Shown here piece after piece: positions 42,964 to 51,177 of a DNA stretch of 64,000 bases. The notes below the pieces were generated by a model that saw nothing but the letters and a program-made list of their open reading frames with translations, was not told where the DNA came from and made no database searches. The DNA is from Guptibacillus hwajinpoensis (lineage in GTDB: Bacteria; Bacillota; Bacilli; Bacillales; Guptibacillaceae): the NCBI RefSeq assembly GCF_029277305.1, contig NZ_CP119526.1; one strand, given 5' to 3'. Position 1 is the first letter of the stretch, and each line of letters opens with the position of its first letter. The position numbers were made by a program, and so were the translations under genes.

Positions 42964-44238
42964 ATGAAGGTTAAAAAGAATTTTCTTGCTGTGTTGTCAC
43001 TTAGTACAGCATTAGTGCTTGCTGCTTGTGGCGGTGGCGGAGAAGAGTCATCTGAAGATGGCAAAGTAACATTGGACTTTTGGACGTTTGGTGCAACAAA
43101 CTATGAGTCTCTAGCAGAAGAGTATATGAAAGATAATCCGGATGTAGAGATTAATGTGAAAACTTCTGAATTAGGAGATCACCATAACAGTTTATTTACT
43201 TCCATTTCAGCGGGTACTGGAGCTCCGGACCTTGCGATGATCGAAGTGGATCAGCTTGATCGTTATCGAGAAGCGCAAGAACGCTTTGTGAATCTGTACG
43301 ACCTTGGCGCAGAAGACGTTCAAGGAGATTATCTTGACTGGAAATGGAATATGGCTGAGAGCACAGACGACGATTTCTTATTCGGCCTTCCAACAGATAT
43401 CGGTCCTAAAGCGATGTATTACAACGTGAATGTTTTTGAAGAAGCTAACTTACCAACTGAACCAGAGAAAGTAAATGAAATGATTTCTACGCCTGACCAA
43501 TTTGCAGACGCTGCGAAAACAGTTTCTGATGAAACAGGTAAGCCAATGGTCGATAGCATGGAAATGGCTTATCGCGCCAATATGGATGCTTTAGAACAAA
43601 GTTACTTCAATGAGAAAGACGAACTGATCATAGATCAGGAAGGCAACGAAGTTAAAGACGCTTACGATTATGCTGTTTCTCTTTATGAGGAAGGGTATGT
43701 AGGAAGCTACGAAATGTGGACACCGGAATGGGCGACTGCACTGAACAAAGGTGATTTCGCAGTAGAGATGGCTCCAGCATGGTTGAAAGGATACATGACT
43801 GAGAATGCTCCAGAAGGTAAAGGCAACTGGCGCGTAGCAACACTTCCAAGCGAATTCGCTGGTAACTGGGGTGGATCTTACGTAACAATCCCAGCCGAAA
43901 CAGAGCATAGCGAAGAAGCTTATGAGTTTGCGAAATGGCTTGTTTCTCCTGAAAATCAGTTGAAATCATTTGAAGAGAGTGGTCTTTTCCCTTCAACTCC
44001 ATCCGTTTATGAAATGGATGAATTCGTAAACAACTCTGATGAGTATTTCGGTGGTCAAAACACAGCAGCTACTTTCGCTGAAGCTGCGAAAGAAATTCCG
44101 GCTGTATACAAAGGACCTAAATACGTAACAGTAAATAACGAAGTGTTAACAGCACTACGAAACGTACAAGAAGGCGGAGATCCAGAGAAAGAATGGAAAG
44201 ATGCTGTTAAGCGTATCGAAGGGTTAGTTGCACGATAA
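42964..44238 (+). CDS. Sugar ABC transporter substrate-binding lipoprotein
   Basis: 424 aa. Signal peptide with lipobox LAAC (Cys22), then a Gly/Glu-rich linker and a MalE/UgpB-type domain: VTLDFWTFGATNYESLAEEY, SAGTGAPDLAMIEVDQLDRY, WGGSYVTIPAETEHSEEAYE. ATG follows GGAGGGGATTT. It is the first and probably most expressed gene of an operon with two permeases; a stem-loop follows its stop. The likely ligand is an oligosaccharide or glycoside, as judged from the GH1 gene in the cluster. Confidence 0.93.
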   Translation: MKVKKNFLAVLSLSTALVLAACGGGGEESSEDGKVTLDFWTFGATNYESLAEEYMKDNPDVEINVKTSELGDHHNSLFTSISAGTGAPDLAMIEVDQLDRYREAQERFVNLYDLGAEDVQGDYLDWKWNMAESTDDDFLFGLPTDIGPKAMYYNVNVFEEANLPTEPEKVNEMISTPDQFADAAKTVSDETGKPMVDSMEMAYRANMDALEQSYFNEKDELIIDQEGNEVKDAYDYAVSLYEEGYVGSYEMWTPEWATALNKGDFAVEMAPAWLKGYMTENAPEGKGNWRVATLPSEFAGNWGGSYVTIPAETEHSEEAYEFAKWLVSPENQLKSFEESGLFPSTPSVYEMDEFVNNSDEYFGGQNTAATFAEAAKEIPAVYKGPKYVTVNNEVLTALRNVQEGGDPEKEWKDAVKRIEGLVAR

Positions 44239-44250
44239 ACAAGAAGCTGC

Positions 44251-44287
44251 TTAAAGGCTGGCGGGGGATAACTCTTCCGGCCTTTAA
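44251..44287 (+). promoter_or_regulatory. Intercistronic stem-loop after binding-protein gene
   Basis: TTAAAGGCTGG pairs with CCGGCCTTTAA (ten of eleven). It has no T run, so it probably stabilises the upstream mRNA or lowers expression of the permeases, a common arrangement in sugar ABC operons. Confidence 0.65.
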
Positions 44288-44307
44288 CTTTGGAGGAGGG
44301 TAAGGCT

Positions 44308-45261
44308 TTGGAGGATGTGCAAAAGCAATCAAAAGCTCGTAAAACAATCAAAGCTAGTAAACTGTCTGAAAAGAAAAAAGATATGATTTCAGGCTATCTA
44401 TATGTTGCACCATTCTTTATTGTATTTGGGATTATTGGGTTATATCCCGCTCTGTTCAGTATTGTTCTTGCTTTTAATGAATGGAACGGACTTGGTGATA
44501 TGCAGTTTGTCGGTCTTAGCAATTTTACAGTCGTTCTACAAGATCCCTTATTTTGGAAGTCGTTATATAATACCGTTATCATCGGTTTAATGGGCACAGC
44601 TCCGCAATTAATTGTCGGAATTGTACTCGCTTACTTCCTCAATCTCGCCGTTATTCGCTTCACTAATTTCTTCAGGGTAACGATCTTCATGCCATATATT
44701 ACGTCAATGGTAGCAGTTGCCCTTGTGTTTGGAGTGTTCTTTAGTAGTAACGAAACAGCACTTGCGAACTACGTTATTGGCTTGTTCGGAGTTGATCCAG
44801 TGAGCTGGAAGACTTCTGAATGGGGAGCGAAAATTGCAATTGCTTTGATGGTATTCTGGCGCTGGGTCGGCTATAACACGATTATCTATCTAGCTGGTTT
44901 GCAAAGTATCTCAAAGGACTTATATGAAGCGGCTACCATTGATGGAGCGAACAAACTCGAGCAGTTCATCTACATTACGATTCCATTATTGAAGCCATTC
45001 ATTATTCTAACTGTGTTTATGTCAACGGTTGGTGCACTTCAATTGTTCGCAGAACCAACGGTGTTCCTAGGTTCTTCTGCATTCAGTCGTGATGAAGCGA
45101 TGACAGTTGTTATGTACTTGTATCGTGATGCCTTTAACCTTGGTTCATTCGGAACAGCATCCGCTACGGCAGTGTTGCTACTCATTATCATCATTGGTGC
45201 TGCAGCAATCAATACATGGTTAACATCAGGAATTGGCAGTAAGAAGAAGAGAGGAGTGTAA
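44308..45261 (+). CDS. Sugar ABC transporter permease (MalF-type)
   Basis: 317 aa. Six membrane helices with the EAA motif YEAATIDGANKLEQFIYITI. TTG 44308 lies seven bases after GGAGGAGGG; the in-frame TTG at 44290 would precede that site. Second gene of the operon, three bases before the next permease. No ATPase gene accompanies the cluster, so a shared MsmX-type ATPase is expected to energise it. Confidence 0.92.
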   Translation: MEDVQKQSKARKTIKASKLSEKKKDMISGYLYVAPFFIVFGIIGLYPALFSIVLAFNEWNGLGDMQFVGLSNFTVVLQDPLFWKSLYNTVIIGLMGTAPQLIVGIVLAYFLNLAVIRFTNFFRVTIFMPYITSMVAVALVFGVFFSSNETALANYVIGLFGVDPVSWKTSEWGAKIAIALMVFWRWVGYNTIIYLAGLQSISKDLYEAATIDGANKLEQFIYITIPLLKPFIILTVFMSTVGALQLFAEPTVFLGSSAFSRDEAMTVVMYLYRDAFNLGSFGTASATAVLLLIIIIGAAAINTWLTSGIGSKKKRGV

Positions 45262-45264
45262 GGG

Positions 45265-46104
45265 ATGAAACAAAAAAGAAAAAATCAATCAAAAGCAGGC
45301 ACGTTGCCGATCTATCTTATATTAATTTTTACTTCCCTTTTTTCTCTCTTTCCATTTTACTGGATGTTCGTTATGGCTACGCAGCCGAGTGCTGCCTATA
45401 ACTCGATTCCTCCGACATTGTTGCCGGGTGGAAAGCTCGTCGAGAACTTCCAAAAAGTGCTCGATACCATTCCGTTTTTCCAGGCGATGTGGAACACAGT
45501 TTTGCTATGTACGGTTGTAACAGCAGCTGTACTGTTGATCAGTTCCTTAGCAGGATTTGCATTTGCTAAATTCCAGTTCCCTGGTAAAAACTTTTTGTTC
45601 ATCTTGATTCTGTTAACGATGGTTATCCCGCCTCAACTGGGATTGATTCCACAGTATTATCTTGTTTCTCAACTAGGTTGGCTTGATACATTGATGGGTG
45701 CGGGAATCTTATTCTTACTCAACCCACTTGGTATTTTCCTAATGCGTCAATATATCAGTGAATCTGTACCTGACGAATTAATGGAAGCCGCGAAGCTTGA
45801 TGGCTGTTCGAACTTCAGAATTTATTGGAGTATCGTCCTTCCGATTATCAAGCCTGCATTTGCAACACTTGGGATCATTGTTTTCACGTTAGTATGGGGA
45901 GAATTCCTATGGCAGTTCACTGTTCTACGTGATCCATCTTCCTACACGCTACAGGTTGCTCTTGCTTCTCTAAACAATGCGTTCAGAGTTGACTTCGGAA
46001 TGCTACTATCTGGCGTGTTCTGGGCGACGGTTCCATTGATCATCATCTTCCTTATTTTCAACAAGTGGTTTATTTCGAGTATTACGGAAGGATCGGTTAA
46101 ATAA
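45265..46104 (+). CDS. Sugar ABC transporter permease (MalG-type)
   Basis: 279 aa, six helices with the EAA motif MEAAKLDGCSNFRIYWSIVLP. Starts PIYLILIFTSLFSLFPFYWM as usual for MalG-type subunits. ATG 45265 overlaps the ribosome site region AGGAGTGTAAGGG at the end of the previous gene. Partner of 44308-45261. Confidence 0.92.
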   Translation: MKQKRKNQSKAGTLPIYLILIFTSLFSLFPFYWMFVMATQPSAAYNSIPPTLLPGGKLVENFQKVLDTIPFFQAMWNTVLLCTVVTAAVLLISSLAGFAFAKFQFPGKNFLFILILLTMVIPPQLGLIPQYYLVSQLGWLDTLMGAGILFLLNPLGIFLMRQYISESVPDELMEAAKLDGCSNFRIYWSIVLPIIKPAFATLGIIVFTLVWGEFLWQFTVLRDPSSYTLQVALASLNNAFRVDFGMLLSGVFWATVPLIIIFLIFNKWFISSITEGSVK

Positions 46105-46147
46105 TCGCGTGTCTCCACACCGTGTTTGTTACAATAAATAGGTACAC

Positions 46148-46159
46148 GAAAGCGGTTTT
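46148..46159. promoter_or_regulatory. Operator-like site before the LacI gene
   Basis: GAAAGCGGTTTT matches the upstream operator sequence at 10 of 12 positions and lies 19 bases before the regulator start. It may serve autoregulation; it also resembles a degenerate catabolite (cre) site. Confidence 0.4.
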
Positions 46160-46177
46160 GCTAAGGAGATGACAGGT

Positions 46178-47191
46178 ATGAATTTAACGATTAAAGATAT
46201 TGCGAAAATGGCAGGAGTATCTCCAGCTACTGTATCAAAAATTATGAACAATTACGGTGGAATCAGTGAGGCCACTCGTCAAAAAGTATATAAAATTATT
46301 GAAGACACGAAATACCAGCCAACATTTTCAGCCAAGTCACTGGCAACAAAGAAATCGAACTTAATCGGATTGATTTATGCAGGTAAAATCAACGTTGATT
46401 TTAAGCACCCTTTCTTTAATGAAGTGGTGAACTCGTTTAAGAAAGCAGTAGGAGCTCTCGGTTATGATCTCCTGCTCTTCTCAAACGAGAAGTTCTACCA
46501 AGGTGAAAGCAAATACTTGGAACGATGCAAGCATTTCCATGTCGATGGATGCTTGATCGTTGCCGGTGATGAAATTGAAGAGGCTGTTTGTGAGATTGCA
46601 GAGAGTGAGATTCCTTGTATTGGAATCGATTTAAAGCTGGAAGGACCAAACTCCAGTTATATTATGACCGATAATGCCAAGATCGGCATGAAGGTCGTTG
46701 AGAATTTATATTTAAACAAAGTGAAAAAGGTCGCATACATTGGTGGAAAACAAGATTCGCTTATTTCTAGCATTCGAAACGAAGGGTTTATCGATGCGAT
46801 GAAGCAGTTCGGTCTTCCTTTAAATGAGGAATGGATTCACTACGGAGATTTCTTTGAAGAAAGCGGTTACTACGCAATGAAGAAAATTCTTCAAGGTGAT
46901 GGATGGCCAGAAGCCGTGTTTGCCGCTTCTGACATGATGGCGCTTGGTGCATTGAAAGCGATGAAAGAACATGGTGTCAGAGTTCCAGAAGACATTCAGT
47001 TAATCGGCTGTGACGATATCGAGTCATGTCGCTATAGCGATCCACCTCTTTCGACCGTTAAACAGGACAAACATAAGTTAGGAAAGCTCGCTGCCTACAT
47101 GTTAGATGATTTAATACGAGGAAATGTTGAGATCCATCCAGTGAAAGTGGATCCTGAACTCGTTATTCGATCATCTAGTATTGAGAGGTAA
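46178..47191 (+). CDS. LacI-family transcriptional regulator
   Basis: 337 aa. N-terminal HTH LTIKDIAKMAGVSPATVSKI with hinge, then a periplasmic-binding-protein-like sensor (PEAVFAASDMMALGALKAMK, IQLIGCDDIESCRYSDPPLS). ATG 46178 lies nine bases after AAGGAG; the in-frame ATG at 46169 abuts it. It lies between the transporter and the glycosidase genes and is the natural candidate to bind the two GAAACCGGTTTC operators. The inducer is probably the imported sugar or its phosphate. Confidence 0.92.
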   Translation: MNLTIKDIAKMAGVSPATVSKIMNNYGGISEATRQKVYKIIEDTKYQPTFSAKSLATKKSNLIGLIYAGKINVDFKHPFFNEVVNSFKKAVGALGYDLLLFSNEKFYQGESKYLERCKHFHVDGCLIVAGDEIEEAVCEIAESEIPCIGIDLKLEGPNSSYIMTDNAKIGMKVVENLYLNKVKKVAYIGGKQDSLISSIRNEGFIDAMKQFGLPLNEEWIHYGDFFEESGYYAMKKILQGDGWPEAVFAASDMMALGALKAMKEHGVRVPEDIQLIGCDDIESCRYSDPPLSTVKQDKHKLGKLAAYMLDDLIRGNVEIHPVKVDPELVIRSSSIER

Positions 47192-47221
47192 GAGTCTTCT
47201 GAATACAGGAGGATACCAACC

Positions 47222-48565
47222 ATGACAACGATTGATTTTCCAAAAACACTCAAATGGGGAGCAGCAACAGCTTCGTACCAAATCGAAGGGGCGGCGAATG
47301 AAGACGGCAGATCACCTTCCATTTGGGATACATTTTCTCATGCTCCAGGAAACGTAAAAAATGGGGACCATGGAGATGAGGCATGTAATAGCTATCACTT
47401 ATATAAAGAAGACGTGCAGCACCTTAAGAAACTAGGTGTAGATCTGTATCGCTTCTCCATCTCCTGGCCACGTGTGATGCCAGAGGGAAGAGGAGAACTC
47501 AATCCAAAGGGTGTCGCGTACTATCAAAACCTAATCGATGAGCTAATCGAGAATGGCATTGAACCGATGATCACCCTTTACCATTGGGATCTACCTCAAG
47601 TCCTCCAGGATGAGGGCGGCTGGGAGAACCGTGATACGATCGATGCTTTCAACGAATACGCTATTGCCATGTTTAAAGAATTCGGTGACCAGGTGAAGCA
47701 GTGGATTACGATCAATGAACCTTGGTGTGCTTCGTTCTTATCGAACTACTTAGGCATTCACGCACCAGGCAAAAAGGATTTACAAGCTGGTGTGGATGTT
47801 GCTCACCATCTTATGGTTGCTCACGGAAAAGCAGTGCAATCGTTCCGTGAACTATTGCCAAATGGTGAAATCGGATATGCACCAAATTCCGGTTGGCTCG
47901 AGCCGTTTAGCTCAGAACAAGAAGATATCGACGCGTGCAAGCGAGGGATGATGTGGCAGAAAGAATGGTTCATGGATCCTGTCTTCAAAGGATCATATCC
48001 TGAGGAATTGATTTCTATTTTCGAAGATCATAACGCGAAGCTAAAGCTTGAAGACGGCGATCTTGAACTGATTTCACAGCCGATCGATTTCATGGGAATC
48101 AACTATTACACAGGAGGCCTTGGACGTTACAAAGAAGGCGAAGGTCTTTTTGAAGTAGAAGAGGTTCCTCTAGATTATCGTAAAACAGATATCGGCTGGC
48201 CCATTTACTCCGACGGGTTCTACAACATTCTAACCGATCTACACGAAACTTACGGCGATGTGCCGATTTATATTACGGAAAACGGTGCCTGCTACAACCA
48301 TGAAGTAGAAGATGGAAGAGTTCATGACAAAGAGCGCATCGATTACTTAAAGCAACATCTAACAGCACTACACCGCGCCATCAAATCTGGTGTACCGATC
48401 AAAGGATATATTGTATGGTCATTGCTCGATAACTTCGAGTGGGCATTTGGATACGAAAAGCGCTTCGGTATCATTCATGTTAATTATCGCACGTTTGAGC
48501 GCACACCAAAGGACAGCTACTATTGGTATAGACAAACGATTACGAACGGATGGTTTGAGGTTTGA
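47222..48565 (+). CDS. GH1 beta-glycosidase
   Basis: 447 aa, family length. Opens KTLKWGAATASYQIEGAANE. The acid/base Glu166 is in TINEPW and the nucleophile Glu353 is in YITENG; WSLLDNFEWAFGYEKRFG supplies the aglycone/Trp region. No signal peptide, so cytoplasmic. It hydrolyses beta-glucosides or related disaccharides brought in by the ABC importer; GH1 enzymes of this type act on unphosphorylated substrates. Follows the regulator by 30 bases. Confidence 0.93.
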   Translation: MTTIDFPKTLKWGAATASYQIEGAANEDGRSPSIWDTFSHAPGNVKNGDHGDEACNSYHLYKEDVQHLKKLGVDLYRFSISWPRVMPEGRGELNPKGVAYYQNLIDELIENGIEPMITLYHWDLPQVLQDEGGWENRDTIDAFNEYAIAMFKEFGDQVKQWITINEPWCASFLSNYLGIHAPGKKDLQAGVDVAHHLMVAHGKAVQSFRELLPNGEIGYAPNSGWLEPFSSEQEDIDACKRGMMWQKEWFMDPVFKGSYPEELISIFEDHNAKLKLEDGDLELISQPIDFMGINYYTGGLGRYKEGEGLFEVEEVPLDYRKTDIGWPIYSDGFYNILTDLHETYGDVPIYITENGACYNHEVEDGRVHDKERIDYLKQHLTALHRAIKSGVPIKGYIVWSLLDNFEWAFGYEKRFGIIHVNYRTFERTPKDSYYWYRQTITNGWFEV

Positions 48566-48584
48566 AATTGAATCGATAACTTTG

Positions 48585-48634
48585 AAAGACTGGGCAGCCA
48601 TGCATTTATGTGTGGTTTGTCTGGTCTTTTTTTT
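48585..48634 (+). terminator. Rho-independent terminator
   Basis: AAAGACTGGGCAGCCA pairs imperfectly with TGGTTTGTCTGGTCTTT, followed by TTTTT. It ends the glycoside operon. Confidence 0.7.
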
Positions 48635-48791
48635 GGGGTGGTAAGAGGAGTGTTAGAGGATAGAGCTATCGAGTGATGAATTACGCATGACGACTTAATC
48701 TGTTAAACTATGGTAGAAAACTAAAGGTGTGTACGTTGGGATAATACCCTAAAAATAATAGATTATAAATATTTTTACAAAGGATGACCAT

Positions 48792-49715
48792 ATGATGTTA
48801 CAGCATTCTCTTACGTTAGTAGGTCCTAAACAATTAGAGTGGAAATCTAAAGTGTTGCCTCCGATTGAGGAGGATGAAGTTTTAATCAGAACGATTGCCG
48901 GGGCAATTAGCATCGGTGCTGAGTTGCCACAGTATAGTGAGACGGATGTAACAGATCCAAACCCTAGCTATCCTCGTGAAACGGGATATGAGAGTTATGG
49001 AAAAGTCGTTGAAATAGGAAGAGAGGTTTGGGGCTTAAAGGTTGGGGATCATGTCATAGCAACTTATGGGCACAAAGATTATAGTATTGAAAAAGGGCAT
49101 AACGTTGTAAAAGTCCCAGAGTCAATCAATTATACATATGCGTTACTGAACACGCTGTCCTGTGATGCTGGTAAAGGTGTTCTGAAGCTTAATCCAGAGC
49201 CAAAAGATCGCGTACTCGTAGCAGGAGCTGGCACAATGGGACTTCTGACTATTCACTTTCTAAAGAACTATGTAGGTGTTGAGCAAGTGGACGTTATAGA
49301 TCCTATCCTACGTCGAGGAGAAGTGGCTGAAGTTTTAGGTGCGAAATATATATTGAAGGAGTCTAGCACTGTTTATGACTTTGGTATTGAATGTTCTTCT
49401 AGTAAAGCCGGATTCGATGCGCTCTTGAGAGCAATGAAACGTAACGGAGATATTTGTGTCTTATCTGACGGAAATAAGGATCTACTCTATTTAAATGAGG
49501 ACTTCTATGAAAAAGAACTCCGGATCGTTGGTTCGAGTGATGGTTGGGATTATCATAAGCATGCAAGGTGGTTCTTCGATTGTTATAAGAAAACTCCGCA
49601 GTTGCAGGACATCTTTCAACATGAAATTAAATCGAATGAACTCATTGATTGTTTTGAAGAGCTTAGTCAACACACTATCAATCCGTTAAAGGTACTAGTG
49701 AGGTATGAAGAGTAA
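48792..49715 (+). CDS. Medium-chain (MDR) dehydrogenase-like protein
   Basis: 307 aa, shorter than typical zinc alcohol dehydrogenases (about 340). GroES-like N-terminal domain with VLIRTIAGAISIGAELPQYS and ETGYESYGKVVEIG, then Rossmann motif VLVAGAGTMGLLTIHFLK. The Cys/His pairs of the structural zinc lobe are absent, and the Gly-His-Glu motif reads G-Y-E, so it may not bind catalytic zinc. ATG 48792 is seven bases after AAAGGAT. FosB starts 25 bases downstream and may be co-transcribed. Confidence 0.78.
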   Translation: MMLQHSLTLVGPKQLEWKSKVLPPIEEDEVLIRTIAGAISIGAELPQYSETDVTDPNPSYPRETGYESYGKVVEIGREVWGLKVGDHVIATYGHKDYSIEKGHNVVKVPESINYTYALLNTLSCDAGKGVLKLNPEPKDRVLVAGAGTMGLLTIHFLKNYVGVEQVDVIDPILRRGEVAEVLGAKYILKESSTVYDFGIECSSSKAGFDALLRAMKRNGDICVLSDGNKDLLYLNEDFYEKELRIVGSSDGWDYHKHARWFFDCYKKTPQLQDIFQHEIKSNELIDCFEELSQHTINPLKVLVRYEE

Positions 49716-49740
49716 CTTATCCACATTTTGAGGTGAAACA

Positions 49741-50163
49741 ATGGCTATAAAAGGATTAAATCATTTATTGTTTTCGGTTTCTAATTTAGAACAGTCGATT
49801 AAATTTTATAAGAATGTATTTGGTGCGAAACTTCTTGTTAAGGGAGCAAACACAGCATATTTCGATTTAAATGGGATGTGGCTTGCTCTTAATGTTGAGG
49901 AAAACATTCCTCGAGACGAAATTAGCGAATCCTACACCCATATCGCTTTCACTATTGATGAAAAAGACTTTTTAGAGATGTACAATAAGTTGAATGAATT
50001 GAATGTGACCCTCCTAACAGGACGACCAAGAAATGAGCGAGATAAAAAATCAATTTATTTCACTGACCCTGATGGTCATAAGTTCGAATTTCATACCGGT
50101 ACACTGAAAGAAAGGCTAGATTATTATAAGGAAGAAAAACCACATATGACCTTTTACGATTGA
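49741..50163 (+). CDS. fosB: Metallothiol transferase FosB (fosfomycin resistance)
   Basis: 140 aa. The sequence follows Bacillus FosB closely: IKGLNHLLFSVSNLEQSIKF, then YFDLNGMWLALN, ESYTHIAFTIDEKDF and the C-terminal SIYFTDPDGHKFEFHTGTL. Metal ligands are His8, His67 and Glu116. The enzyme adds bacillithiol to fosfomycin and opens the epoxide in the cytoplasm. ATG follows TTGAGGTGAAACA. The family fit is strong; the resistance level is not known. Confidence 0.92.
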   Translation: MAIKGLNHLLFSVSNLEQSIKFYKNVFGAKLLVKGANTAYFDLNGMWLALNVEENIPRDEISESYTHIAFTIDEKDFLEMYNKLNELNVTLLTGRPRNERDKKSIYFTDPDGHKFEFHTGTLKERLDYYKEEKPHMTFYD

Positions 50164-50201
50164 ATTAAAAATTAGAACACTATTCGAAAAGAGTGAAACC
50201 A

Positions 50202-50465
50202 GTGACAGAAAAAATAAAAGTAGAATTTGAAGTGAAAGCTTTTGGACAGGATCATGTAGCGGATTCTGAGGATTCATTTAAGGGTCTCGAAATTGGGCGT
50301 GTGAAAGTCTTATCTAAGGATACGACGCTAGGAGAACTTGAGGAATACATAAAAAGGTACTATGAAGAAGTGAAAGAGCAATATGGAACACAGCCTGAAC
50401 AACTAGCTGCTAAAGTTACGATTAGAGCAACTGAGAAGGAAGATCGAGTGCTTTATTTAGGTTAA
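50202..50465 (+). CDS. Hypothetical protein (87 aa)
   Basis: Two GTG starts, 50193 and 50202, are in frame. I take 50202 because GAGTGA is upstream at a usable distance. The product is soluble and charged: KIKVEFEVKAFGQDHVADSE, then ELEEYIKRYYEEVKEQYG and VTIRATEKEDRVLYLG. It looks like a small alpha/beta domain. It lies 38 bases after fosB and ends at a terminator, so it may be part of that unit. No family recognised. Confidence 0.5.
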   Translation: MTEKIKVEFEVKAFGQDHVADSEDSFKGLEIGRVKVLSKDTTLGELEEYIKRYYEEVKEQYGTQPEQLAAKVTIRATEKEDRVLYLG

Positions 50466-50521
50466 ATGTTGCTCGAACCACCTTGTTAATTAGAAGTGAG
50501 AAAGAGTAGTATGGAGAAATG

Positions 50522-50562
50522 AAAACTGGAGTGTTAGCTTTCAAGCTTACACTCCAGTTTTA
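50522..50562. terminator. Bidirectional terminator
   Basis: AAAACTGGAGTGT / ACACTCCAGTTTT with inner AGCTT/AAGCT, symmetric A and T flanks. It serves the fosB unit and the convergent VOC gene. Confidence 0.9.
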
Positions 50563-50564
50563 TT

Positions 50565-50987
50565 CTAGTTTTCTATTTCAGTATAAACGAGGAAAGTCAC
50601 ACCAAATTTATCCGTTACATCGCCAAAACCTGGGCTGAAAGGTTGTTCACCAAACGGCATATTCACTGTGCCGTCTTGTTGCAACGCTTCAAAAATTCGT
50701 TTGGATTTTTCCACATCATTTGTTGTAATACCAATTGTTATTTGTTTACTCGCTTCCACATTTGTAGCATCAGGGACATCTGAGATCATGAGTGCCGATT
50801 CACCAATTTGTAGCTTTGCCGTTGCCACAAGATCTTTCAGGTCATCTGAATATGTATCAGACATCCCTGACATATCTCCGTAAGTCATCATCGAAAGAAC
50901 TTCTGCACCAAGTGCTTTTTCATAAAACTCGATTGCTTCCTTTGCATTTCTTTTCAAGTTTAAGAAAGGGGTTAGACTCAATGTCAT
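50565..50987 (-). CDS. VOC family protein (PhnB-like)
   Basis: 140 aa. SLTPFLNLKRNAKEAIEFYE at the start, KLQIGESALMISDVPD in the middle and PGFGDVTDKFGVTFLVYTE at the end: the compact PhnB/YjdN-type VOC module. ATG 50987 follows AAAGGAGTTGATCATA; the longer frame to 51146 covers Family B copy 3 and is not coding. Substrate unknown. Confidence 0.85.
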   Translation of the reverse strand: MTLSLTPFLNLKRNAKEAIEFYEKALGAEVLSMMTYGDMSGMSDTYSDDLKDLVATAKLQIGESALMISDVPDATNVEASKQITIGITTNDVEKSKRIFEALQQDGTVNMPFGEQPFSPGFGDVTDKFGVTFLVYTEIEN

Positions 50988-51079
50988 TATGATCAACTCC
51001 TTTGATTTTGTGCTTTCATTATAGCATTGAAATGATGAGCCTTTATACATACCTAGGGAACATAACCTTCTGTAAATCC

Positions 51080-51120
51080 ATTCGACATGATTCGAGCTAA
51101 ATCGGGTGGTGACAGGCACC
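51080..51120 (+). repeat. Family B 41-bp repeat, copy 3
   Basis: ATTCGACATGATTCGAGCTA then AATCGGGTGGTGACAGGCAC. It lies between the divergent VOC and SulP genes, 58 bases before the SulP start. Confidence 0.85.
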
Positions 51121-51177
51121 GGTATTACTTCTGCCAATTCACACATACTAACAAGAACTGTGAAGGGAGGGGTCTGT

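Noticed and set aside
46148..46159. Catabolite-response (cre) site
   Set aside because: Three mismatches to the cre consensus at key outer positions; better explained as a weak copy of the local LacI operator.
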